This document shows, one piece after another, positions 1-8,358 of a DNA stretch of 39,790 bases (position 1 is its first letter; each line of letters starts with the position of its first letter). The stretch comes from an uncultured Georgenia sp. GTDB taxonomy: Bacteria; Actinomycetota; Actinomycetes; Actinomycetales; Actinomycetaceae. Where the stretch lies: positions 1-39,790 of the forward strand of contig NZ_CALGNQ010000043.1 of assembly GCF_937958535.1 (NCBI RefSeq). Direction: 5' to 3'. The notes beneath the pieces were generated by a model. That model did no database searches. It saw only the letters and a program-made list of their open reading frames with translations, and was not told where the DNA came from. A program made the translations under genes and the position numbers.

Positions 1-420
1 GTTCCCACCGAGAGCCCACGTCCCACCGAGAGCTCACGTCCCAGCGAGAGCTCACCTCCCACCGACAGCCCAGTTCCCACCGAGAGCCCACCTCCCACCG
101 AGAGCTCACCTCCCACCGAGGACCGACCTCCCACCGACGGCGCACGTCCCGGCAGGGAGCCTGTCCCGCCCGAGGTGAGCCTCGACGTCGCGGTCCTCGA
201 AGGCGCCCATCCCGCCCTGCGTACCCGGGTGCTCCATCTCGCCGCCCGGACCGCCGGCTGCCCGCCCGGGGCGCTCGCCGCCGTCCACGTCGCGGCGCTC
301 GAGGCGCTGGTCACCGACTGGCGTGGCCAGGGCCCCGTCGCGCTGCCCGGCGGTGTCACCGCGCAGCGCCGGTGTGGCAGGCTGAACCTCGTACGGCCGC
401 GGCCCGCGCGGCGGGAGTGA
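1..420 (+). CDS. tilS: tRNA(Ile)-lysidine synthase, C-terminal part (partial)
   Basis: The frame is open from base 1 to the TGA at 418-420, so the window begins inside the gene. The N-terminal PP-loop ATPase that attaches lysine to C34 of tRNA-Ile(CAU) lies upstream and is not visible. The last 80 or so residues match the end of actinobacterial TilS: a PALRTRVLHLAARTAG helix, a segment ending VTDWRGQGPVALPGG, and a terminal basic GRLNLVRPRP stretch. Ahead of them are about eight hexapeptide repeats of the type PTESPR/PTESSP, an acidic, Pro/Ser-rich linker coded by the DNA repeat at 3-146. A GTG at 175 could look like a start but lies within the continuous frame and has no role of its own. The stop abuts the next gene, and tilS-hpt-ftsH is the usual actinobacterial order. 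Confidence 0.85.
   Translation, partial: VPTESPRPTESSRPSESSPPTDSPVPTESPPPTESSPPTEDRPPTDGARPGREPVPPEVSLDVAVLEGAHPALRTRVLHLAARTAGCPPGALAAVHVAALEALVTDWRGQGPVALPGGVTAQRRCGRLNLVRPRPARRE
3..146 (+). repeat. 18-bp tandem repeat (minisatellite) inside tilS
   Basis: Eight consecutive 18-bp units start at 3, 21, 39, 57, 75, 93, 111 and 129, with consensus TCCCACCGAGAGCYCACS. A ninth, degenerate unit starts at 147. The unit length is a multiple of 3, so each copy adds six residues (Pro-Thr-Glu-Ser-Pro/Ser-x) to TilS and copy-number change keeps the frame. Units 7 and 8 have diverged most. The array runs to the window edge, so the total number of copies is unknown. Confidence 0.9.
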
Positions 421-990
421 ATGACGGGAGAGCGCGTGGACGCCAGCGACATGGGTGACGACCTGGAGAAGATCCTCCTCACCGAGGAGCAGATCGACGC
501 CCGGCTCGAGGAGATGGCAGCCGAGATCGACGCCGACTACGCCGGCAAGGAGCTGCTGCTCGTCGGCGTCCTGCGCGGCGCTGTCATGGTCATGGCCGAC
601 CTCTCCCGCAAGCTCCACACCTCCATCGAGATGGACTGGATGGCGGTGTCCTCCTACGGCTCGGGCACCAAGTCCTCCGGGGTCGTGCGCATCCTCAAGG
701 ACCTGGACACCGACCTGCACGGGCGCCATGTGCTCATCGTCGAGGACATCATCGACTCCGGGCTCACGCTGTCCTGGCTGCTGTCCAACCTGCGCAGCCG
801 TGGGCCGGCGTCGGTGGAGATCGCGACCCTGCTGCGCAAGCCCGAGGCAGCGAAGGTCGAGGTCGACGTCAAGTACGTGGGCTTCGACATCCCTCCGGAG
901 TTCGTCGTCGGGTACGGCCTGGACTTCGCCGAGAAGTACCGCCACCTGCCGTTCGTCGGCACCCTGGCCCCGCACGTCTACAGCGGCTGA
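421..990 (+). CDS. hpt: Hypoxanthine(-guanine) phosphoribosyltransferase
   Basis: Cytoplasmic purine-salvage enzyme that transfers ribose-5-phosphate from PRPP to hypoxanthine or guanine. The PRPP-binding signature VLIVEDIIDSGLTL is near residues 103-116, the flexible-loop segment SSYGSGTKSSG is near 77-87, and the C-terminal VGYGLDFAEKYRHLP is typical of the family. At 189 residues it is the usual length. The ATG at 421 directly follows the tilS stop. A GTG at 436 is an equally good or better start, because GGGAG at 426-430 sits 5 nt ahead of it and family members often begin near that point (VDASDMGDDLEK). A strong hairpin follows the gene, so it probably ends the tilS-hpt unit. Confidence 0.93.
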   Translation: MTGERVDASDMGDDLEKILLTEEQIDARLEEMAAEIDADYAGKELLLVGVLRGAVMVMADLSRKLHTSIEMDWMAVSSYGSGTKSSGVVRILKDLDTDLHGRHVLIVEDIIDSGLTLSWLLSNLRSRGPASVEIATLLRKPEAAKVEVDVKYVGFDIPPEFVVGYGLDFAEKYRHLPFVGTLAPHVYSG

Positions 991-1035
991 GCCGATCGCC
1001 GACCCACGGCGGTAGGTACCGCGCCGCGGTTGCGA

Positions 1036-1065
1036 CCGCCCGCTGCCCGGGGCAGCCCAGGGCGG
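1036..1065 (+). terminator. Stem-loop downstream of hpt
   Basis: CCGCCC (1036-1041) and GCTGCC (1042-1047) pair with GGCAGC (1051-1056) and GGGCGG (1060-1065). The result is a 12-bp GC stem with a CGG loop and a 3-nt bulge (CCA). There is no U-tract, which is common for actinobacterial terminators. It could alternatively act as an attenuator ahead of ftsH. Confidence 0.6.
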
Positions 1066-1156
1066 GTGCAGCCGGGAGGGTCGAGGGCGCCCGTGCCGCA
1101 GGGTCGGGCCGTCCTGCCCTGGGCGAACAAATGCCCGTGATGTCGGGCGCGCCGTG

Positions 1157-1162
1157 TACCGT
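1157..1162 (+). promoter_or_regulatory. -10 box (TACCGT) for the ftsH leader ORF
   Basis: TACCGT fits the actinobacterial TANNNT -10 pattern. Exactly 6 nt separate it from the ATG at 1169, the geometry of a leaderless transcript. No clear -35 hexamer was seen. Confidence 0.5.
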
Positions 1163-1168
1163 CGAGCG

Positions 1169-1212
1169 ATGATCGACCGAGCAGGAGGGACCTGGCCGCT
1201 GCGCCATCACCG

Positions 1213-1216
<4 letters not shown>
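1169..1216 (+). CDS. 15-residue leader peptide overlapping the ftsH start
   Basis: A short ORF codes MIDRAGGTWPLRHHR. Its ATG lies 6 nt after a TACCGT -10 box, so the mRNA should begin at or beside this codon. Its TGA (1214-1216) overlaps the ftsH ATG (1213-1215) in an ATGA arrangement that usually means translational coupling. An AGGAGGG stretch (1182-1188) lies inside it, about 24 nt from the ftsH start, too far for a normal ribosome-binding site. That makes coupling from this ORF the simpler way to start ftsH. No homologue is recognised; the call rests on geometry only. Confidence 0.45.
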
Positions 1217-3230
<2,014 letters not shown>

Positions 3231-3234
<4 letters not shown>

Positions 3235-3878
3235 CGGTGCTGAACCAGGACGGGACGACGGGCGCCGTCGAGGTCCCCCTCGTCCAGACCCGGGCCGGGA
3301 CCGCCCGGCGGCCCTACGACGCCGCCGGCGTCGAGCGCGCGGTGCGTGACCTGCTCATCGCGGTCGGTGAGGACCCCGACCGCGAGGGGCTGCGCGACAC
3401 CCCCGCCCGGGTGGCCCGCGCCTTCCAGGAGACCTTCGCCGGGATGCACACCGAGCCCTCGGACGTGCTGACCACGACCTTCGACATCGGGCACGAGGAG
3501 ATGATCCTCGTGCGCGACATCGAGGTGTACTCCACCTGCGAGCACCACCTCGTGCCCTTCCACGGCGTCGCCCACGTCGGCTACATCCCCGGCCGTTCCG
3601 GACGGGTCACCGGGCTGAGCAAGATCGCCCGGCTGGTCGACGTCTTCGCCCGGCGTCCCCAGGTGCAGGAGCGGCTCACCTCCCAGATCGCCGACGCCCT
3701 CGTGGAGGGCCTGGAGCCCGGCGGCGTCATCGTCGTCATCGAGTGCGAGCACCTGTGCATGTCGATGCGCGGGGTCCGCAAGCCCGGCTCGCGCACCATC
3801 ACCTCCGCCGTCCGCGGGCAGATGCGCGACCCCGCGACCCGCGCGGAGGCGATGAGCCTGATCGCGCCCAGCCGCTGA
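3231..3878 (+). CDS. folE: GTP cyclohydrolase I
   Basis: Converts GTP to 7,8-dihydroneopterin triphosphate, the first step of tetrahydrofolate synthesis. Diagnostic segments are YSTCEHHLVPFHG (zinc Cys/His near residues 103-106), GLSKIARLVD, and ECEHLCMSMRGVRKPGS carrying the second zinc Cys. The frame allows a GTG at 3231 overlapping the ftsH stop. The AGGAG at 3225-3229 is only 1 nt from that codon but 7 nt from a second in-frame GTG at 3237, so 3237 is the more likely start (213 residues). It opens the folate gene set and is probably cotranscribed with ftsH. Confidence 0.96.
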
Positions 3879-3892
3879 CCGTGCCGCGCGCC

Positions 3893-3898
3893 TATCCT
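3893..3898 (+). promoter_or_regulatory. -10 box (TATCCT) for leaderless folP
   Basis: TATCCT is followed by exactly 6 nt and then the GTG at 3905. There is no Shine-Dalgarno sequence ahead of that GTG, so an internal leaderless promoter for folP and the genes behind it is the likely reading. Confidence 0.55.
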
Positions 3899-3904
3899 GG
3901 CCCG

Positions 3905-4762
3905 GTGGACAGCCCACGCACCCGTTTCGCCGAGCTCGGCGCGCTCGCGCGCACGCTCGTCATGGGCATCGTCAACGTCACCCCCGACTCCTTCTCCGAC
4001 GGCGGACGCTGGCTGCAGCCCGAGGTCGCCCTCGCTCACGCGCGGGTGCTGCGCTCGCAGGGCGCCGACGTCCTCGACATCGGCGGGGAGTCCACCCGGC
4101 CCGGCGCCGAGCGCGTGCCGGTCGAGGTCGAGCTCGACCGGGTGCTGCCGGTTGTCCGCGAGCTCGCCGCGGAGGGTGCGGTGGTGAGCGTCGACACCGT
4201 CCACGCCGAGACCGCCGACGCGTGCCTGCGCGCCGGGGCGGTGTTCGTCAACGACGTCTCCGGCGGCCTCGCCGACCCGGAGATCTTCGCCACCGTCGCC
4301 GCGCACCAGGCGTGCTACGTCCTGGGGCACTGGCGCGGGGAGCCGGCGACGATGAACGAGCTCGCCGTCTACGACGACGTCGTCGCCGAGGTCCGGGCCG
4401 AGCTCGCCCGCCAGGTCGACGCCGCGCTCGCCGCGGGCGTGGACCCGGGGCTCCTCGTCGTCGACCCCGGCCTCGGCTTCGCCAAGGACAGCAGCCACAA
4501 CTGGCAGCTGCTCGCCGGGATCGGCACCCTCCAGGACATGGGGTACCCCGTGCTCATCGGCGCGTCGCGCAAGCGGTTCCTCGGCGCCCTGCTCGCCGAC
4601 CGCGACGGCACCCCCGCCGCGCCGCTGGCCCGCGACCGGGCCACCGCCGCCGTCTCCGCGCTCGTCGCCGCCGCCGGCGCCTGGGGGGTGCGGGTGCACG
4701 AGGTACTCGGCTCGGTCGACGCCGTCCGCGTCGCAGCCGCGCTCAAGGGGCGGTCGGCATGA
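3905..4762 (+). CDS. folP: Dihydropteroate synthase
   Basis: Condenses p-aminobenzoate with the pterin pyrophosphate to give dihydropteroate; it is the sulfonamide target. Recognised by MGIVNVTPDSFSDGG near the N-terminus, the DIGGESTRPGA loop, SVDTVHAETA, INDVSGG-like VNDVSGG, DPGLGFAKD and IGASRKRFLG near the C-terminus. The GTG at 3905 was chosen because family homology begins just behind it and a TATCCT box lies 6 nt upstream. The reading frame continues further upstream, but only as a shadow of folE. At 285 residues it is the normal length. The TGA overlaps the folBK ATG (ATGA), so the two are translationally coupled. Confidence 0.95.
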   Translation: MDSPRTRFAELGALARTLVMGIVNVTPDSFSDGGRWLQPEVALAHARVLRSQGADVLDIGGESTRPGAERVPVEVELDRVLPVVRELAAEGAVVSVDTVHAETADACLRAGAVFVNDVSGGLADPEIFATVAAHQACYVLGHWRGEPATMNELAVYDDVVAEVRAELARQVDAALAAGVDPGLLVVDPGLGFAKDSSHNWQLLAGIGTLQDMGYPVLIGASRKRFLGALLADRDGTPAAPLARDRATAAVSALVAAAGAWGVRVHEVLGSVDAVRVAAALKGRSA

Positions 4763-5658
4763 CGACGGAGCCCACCCTCGACCGGGTCACCTTGCACGGC
4801 CTGCGTGCCCGCGGCACCCACGGGGTGCTGCCCGCGGAGCGCGAGCTGGGGCAGGAGTTCAGCGCCGACGTCGTCCTCCACCTCGACACCCGGCAGGCCG
4901 CCGCGGGGGACGACCTCACCGCCACCGTCAACTACGCCGAGGTCGCCCAGGATGTCGTGGCGGTCCTCGCCGGTCCGCCGGTCGACCTCATCGAGACGGT
5001 GGCCGCCACCATCGCCGAGCGCGTGCTGCGCCGACCCCGGGTGCTGGCCGTGGACGTCACCGTGCACAAGCCGCAGGCCCCCGTGCCCGTCCCGTTCGAC
5101 GACGTCACGGTGCACGTCCACCGTCGCCGCGCACCCGACGGTGCCGGCACGTACGACGTCGTCCTCGCCCTCGGCGGGAACCTCGGCGACCCGCGGGCGG
5201 CCCTCACCGCCGCGCTCAGCCAGCTCCACCGTCACCCCCGGGTGGAGGTCACCGCCGTGTCCCCGCTGCTGCGCAGCGCCGCCCTCATCCTGCCCGGCGC
5301 CCCCGCCCAGCCGGACTACCTCAACGCCGTCGCGCTCCTGCGCACCTCGCTGCCGCCCCGCGAGCTGCTGGCCCTGTGCCAGGGGGTCGAGCTCGGCCAC
5401 GGCCGTGTCCGCGCGGAGCGGTGGGGGCCCCGTCCGCTCGACCTCGACCTCGTCGCCGCGGGCGACCTCACCTGGCAGGACCCCGAACTCACCCTGCCGC
5501 ACCCCCGCGCCCACGAGCGCGGGTTCGTCCTGGCCCCTTGGGCGCGGGTCGCCCCCGACGCCGTGCTCCCGGGCCACGGCCCCGTCGCCGAGCTCGCCGC
5601 CCGGGCGGGGGACCCGGGCGAGTGGCTCGCCGAGGACTGGTGGGAGGCCGGCGGCTGA
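4759..5658 (+). CDS. folBK: Bifunctional dihydroneopterin aldolase / HPPK (FolB-FolK fusion)
   Basis: A 299-residue fusion. Residues about 5-122 are FolB: LHGLRARGTHGVLPAERELGQ at the start, the TATVNYAEVA segment, and the active-site Lys in VHKPQAPVP. Residues about 130-299 are FolK: LALGGNLGDPRAAL, then RWGPRPLDLDLV, the Mg/ATP-binding Asp segment, and LPHPRAHERGFVLAPW. It would release glycolaldehyde from dihydroneopterin and pyrophosphorylate the resulting 6-hydroxymethyl pterin, feeding FolP just upstream. The ATG overlaps the folP stop by 4 nt. The stop overlaps the ATG of the next gene (TGATG). The open frame reaching back to 4222 is antiphase folP shadow. Confidence 0.94.
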   Translation: MTTEPTLDRVTLHGLRARGTHGVLPAERELGQEFSADVVLHLDTRQAAAGDDLTATVNYAEVAQDVVAVLAGPPVDLIETVAATIAERVLRRPRVLAVDVTVHKPQAPVPVPFDDVTVHVHRRRAPDGAGTYDVVLALGGNLGDPRAALTAALSQLHRHPRVEVTAVSPLLRSAALILPGAPAQPDYLNAVALLRTSLPPRELLALCQGVELGHGRVRAERWGPRPLDLDLVAAGDLTWQDPELTLPHPRAHERGFVLAPWARVAPDAVLPGHGPVAELAARAGDPGEWLAEDWWEAGG

Positions 5659-6113
5659 TGCAGAGCACCAGCTGGCAGACCCTCGTCCTCACCGCGACCG
5701 TGGTGCTCGGGGTGGCGTATGCCGGCCTGGCGGTGCTCGAGTCCCGCGGCGGCGCGCTGCTCCCGGTGCCCGGTCTCACTTGGGCCGGGCTGGCGGTGCT
5801 CGCCGTCATCCTCCTCGTGCTCGGCCGTTCGGTGCGCCGGCTCACCGAGGGCAGACCCACCCGGATGGACCACCTGCGCGCCGCCCGGGTGGCGATGCTC
5901 GCCAAGGCGAGCTCGCTGTGCGGCGCCGCCTTCACCGGCTACTTCGTCGCCCAGGTGCTCATCGCCTGGACCAACATCACCGCACCCGCGCTGCGCGACC
6001 ACGCACTCTCCTCCGGCGCCGCGGCGCTGGCGAGCCTCGCACTCGTCGCGGTGGCCCTCGTCGTCGAGCACTGGTGCCGACTGCCCCCCGAGGACGACGG
6101 CGAACCCGCCTGA
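5658..6113 (+). CDS. DUF3180 membrane protein
   Basis: 151 residues with four predicted TM helices, near 8-26, 40-58, 85-105 and 117-137. The arginine-rich cytoplasmic loop between helices 2 and 3 contains VRRLTEGRPTRMDHLRAARVAMLAKASSL, given here by its key residues R and M68-L84. A small integral membrane protein directly after folK is typical of actinobacteria and is known as DUF3180; no biochemical role is established. The ATG overlaps the folBK stop by one base (TGATG), so it is translated with the folate genes. Confidence 0.85.
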   Translation: MQSTSWQTLVLTATVVLGVAYAGLAVLESRGGALLPVPGLTWAGLAVLAVILLVLGRSVRRLTEGRPTRMDHLRAARVAMLAKASSLCGAAFTGYFVAQVLIAWTNITAPALRDHALSSGAAALASLALVAVALVVEHWCRLPPEDDGEPA

Positions 6114-6180
6114 CCCGCGCCAGCAGCTCGGTCCGCGCATGTGGCAGGCTGCTGTGGTCGACCCAGGAGGAAGCACCCCG

Positions 6181-6699
6181 ATGAGTACGTCCCGACCCGA
6201 CGGGCCCACCCCGGCCCCGAGCCCCTTCGACCCCGCCGGACTCACCTTCACCCCGGTCTCGCGCGGGCTGGTCAAGGTCCGTCTCGTCACCGAGGCACTC
6301 ACCCTCGTGCCCCCGCTCGTCGCCGCGGTCGTGCTCGGGGTGGTCGTGACCGGCTGGTGGTGGTGGGCGCTGGCCGGCGTGCTCCTCGCCCTCATCGCCT
6401 GGCTCGGCTGGCTCATCCCGCGCCAGGTCTCCTCCATCGGCTACGCCGAGCGCGACGAGGACCTCCTCATCCGCAAGGGCATCCTGTTCAAGCAGCTCAC
6501 CGTCGTGCCCTACGGGCGGATGCAGTACGTCGACGTCCAGGCCGGGCCGCTGGACCGGTGGGCCGGCGTCGCCAAGGTCCAGCTCCACACCGCCTCCGCG
6601 CAGACCGACGCCTCGATCCCCGGACTGCCGCCGGAGGAGGCGGCGCGGCTGCGTGACCGGCTCACCGAACGCGGCGAGGCGAGGCTGGCCGGGCTGTGA
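6181..6699 (+). CDS. Bacterial PH-domain (bPH2, YdbS-like) membrane protein
   Basis: 172 residues. Two hydrophobic helices near 40-60 and 62-80 precede one bPH2 domain, recognised by DLLIRKGILFKQLTVVPYGRMQYVDV and the downstream AGPLDRWAGVAKVQLHTAS, given as family landmarks. Function is unknown; in Bacillus, YdbS/YdbT pairs affect sensitivity to some membrane-active peptides. The ATG at 6181 has a good AGGAGGA (6165-6171) 9 nt ahead. A CAGGCT at 6145-6150 could be a weak -10 box in the 67-bp gap after DUF3180. The gene is GTGA-coupled to the second PH protein. Confidence 0.85.
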   Translation: MSTSRPDGPTPAPSPFDPAGLTFTPVSRGLVKVRLVTEALTLVPPLVAAVVLGVVVTGWWWWALAGVLLALIAWLGWLIPRQVSSIGYAERDEDLLIRKGILFKQLTVVPYGRMQYVDVQAGPLDRWAGVAKVQLHTASAQTDASIPGLPPEEAARLRDRLTERGEARLAGL

Positions 6700-8312
6700 G
6701 CACCACCCAGGAGCAGCCCGCCCCGGACGAGCACGTCACGTGGCGGCGGGTGCACAAGATCACCCCGGTCCTCAACGCGTGGAAGGTCATCGTCGCCGTC
6801 GTCGCGTTCCTCGTCTGGCAGAACGTCGAGGCGCTCTCCACGGTCTGGGACGAGCGCGACACCCTGGACTGGACGCTGGTCCTGCTCATCGGCGGCGGCG
6901 CGGTCCTCCTCTTCCTCCTCGTTCTCACCGCCTACTCGGTGCTGTCGTGGCGCATGATGCGCTACGCGGTGGGGCAGGACGCGGTCTTCCTGCACCGCGG
7001 CATCCTCTTCCGGCAGCAGCGCCACGCCCGCCTCAACCGCATCCAGGCCGTCGACGTCGTCCAGCCACTCCTCGGCCGTCTCTTCGGCCTGGCCCAGCTG
7101 AAGATCGAGACCGCCGGGGGTGGTGACTCCTCGGTCGTCCTGGCCTTCCTCAGGGAGGAGGAGGCCCAGGCGCTGCGCCGCGAGGTGCTCGACCGGGTCT
7201 CCGACCGGCGTGCCCCGGCGGCGCCCGCGCCCAGCACCGACGGCGCCGACCCCGCGGCCCCGGCCGCGGCCCCGGCGGCCGCCACCGTGGCCCCCGAGCG
7301 TGAGCTGCTCACCGTCCCCACCGGCCGGCTCGTCGGCTCCCTCCTCCTGTCCGGGTCGATGATCAGCCTCGTCGTCGTCCTCCTCGGCCTGGGCCTGGCC
7401 TCCTTCGCCGCCGGGAACCCCGCCCCGCTCTTCGGTGCCGTCCCGGGCCTGTTCGGCTGGGGCGGGTACCTGTGGTCCCGGTTCTCCGGCGGCTTCAACT
7501 TCCGGGCGGCCATCTCGCAGGACGGCATCCGGCTGCGCTACGGGCTGCTCGAGCAGCGCACCCAGACCCTCCCACCCGGCCGGGTGCACGCCGTCGGGCT
7601 CAAGCAGCCGCTGCTCTGGCGGCGCCGGGGCTGGTGGCGGGTGGAGGTCAACGCCGCCGGCTACGGCCCCTCGGGCGACCCCAATCAGAGCATCATCGGC
7701 ACGGTGCTCCTGCCCGTCGGAACGCGCGGCGAGGCGCTCACCGCGCTCTGGCTCGTCCTGCCCGACCTCGGCGTCGACGACCCGCAGGCGGTCATCGACG
7801 CGGCGCTGGAGGGCCAGGGCGAGGCCGCCGGCTTCCTCACCACGCCCCGCCGTGCCAGGTGGCTGGACCCGGTCTCCTGGCGCCGCAACGGCATCCTCAT
7901 CACCCGCCGCGCGGTGCTCATGCGGCGGGGCCGGCTCAACCGGTCGCTGGCGATCGTGCCGCACGAGCGCAGCCAGTCGCTCGCCCTCACCCAGGGCCCA
8001 CTCGAGCGGCGTGCCCGCATCGCCAACATCGTGGCGGCCACCGTCGCGGGTGGCGTGTCCACCACCGCCCACCACCTCGACGAGATGACGGCGCTCACCC
8101 AGCTGGAACGCGCCTCGGTGAAGTCCCGTGAGGCACGGCACCGCGAGTCGCCGGAGGAGTGGATGCGCCGCGTGGGGCTGCTCCCGCCCGCGGGGCAGGC
8201 GGGTGACGGCGAGCTCGCGCAGGGTGAGGACCCAGGGCCGCGGTCGCTGCCCGAGCCCGCCCCTGCACAGGACGAGCAGCCCGCGCGCCCCGAGCACCCA
8301 CCCCGGACGTGA
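6696..8312 (+). CDS. Multi-domain bacterial PH (bPH2, YdbT-like) membrane protein
   Basis: 538 residues with three bPH2-like units: one after two N-terminal TM helices (RYAVGQDAVFLHRGILFRQ region, about 88-165), one after a second TM pair near 210-265 (ISQDGIRLRYGLLEQR region), and a third near 395-470 (NGILITRRAVLMRRGRLNR region). The helix pairs and repeated domains match YdbT-type proteins, which work with a YdbS partner such as the preceding gene. The Ala/Pro-rich stretch near 170-200 and the disordered Pro/Glu-rich C-terminus are linkers. The GTG start overlaps the previous stop (GTGA). Molecular function is unknown. Confidence 0.85.
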   Translation: MSTTQEQPAPDEHVTWRRVHKITPVLNAWKVIVAVVAFLVWQNVEALSTVWDERDTLDWTLVLLIGGGAVLLFLLVLTAYSVLSWRMMRYAVGQDAVFLHRGILFRQQRHARLNRIQAVDVVQPLLGRLFGLAQLKIETAGGGDSSVVLAFLREEEAQALRREVLDRVSDRRAPAAPAPSTDGADPAAPAAAPAAATVAPERELLTVPTGRLVGSLLLSGSMISLVVVLLGLGLASFAAGNPAPLFGAVPGLFGWGGYLWSRFSGGFNFRAAISQDGIRLRYGLLEQRTQTLPPGRVHAVGLKQPLLWRRRGWWRVEVNAAGYGPSGDPNQSIIGTVLLPVGTRGEALTALWLVLPDLGVDDPQAVIDAALEGQGEAAGFLTTPRRARWLDPVSWRRNGILITRRAVLMRRGRLNRSLAIVPHERSQSLALTQGPLERRARIANIVAATVAGGVSTTAHHLDEMTALTQLERASVKSREARHRESPEEWMRRVGLLPPAGQAGDGELAQGEDPGPRSLPEPAPAQDEQPARPEHPPRT

Positions 8313-8346
8313 CCCACCTCATGCCGGGGCACCCGCGCGCATTGGC

Positions 8347-8352
8347 GATAAT
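8347..8352 (+). promoter_or_regulatory. -10 box (GATAAT) for the DUF2520-panC gene
   Basis: GATAAT is the closest match to TATAAT in the first half of the window. Exactly 6 nt follow before the GTG at 8359, and no Shine-Dalgarno sequence is present. A leaderless promoter is likely. Confidence 0.6.
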
Positions 8353-8358
8353 GGCGCG

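Noticed and set aside
3..146. Possible CRISPR array
   Set aside because: Units are contiguous 18-mers with no unique spacers, and they are in frame with TilS.
175..420. Separate 81-residue gene starting at GTG 175
   Set aside because: The frame is open to base 1 and the whole translation fits the TilS C-terminus; no ribosome-binding site supports a new start.
4222..4758. N-terminal extension of folBK
   Set aside because: Arg/Pro/Ala-rich out-of-frame reading of folP; the ATGA overlap at 4759 and FolB homology set the start.
8128..8358. N-terminal extension of the DUF2520-PanC protein
   Set aside because: It is the out-of-frame end of the PH-domain gene; a GATAAT box lies 6 nt before GTG 8359.
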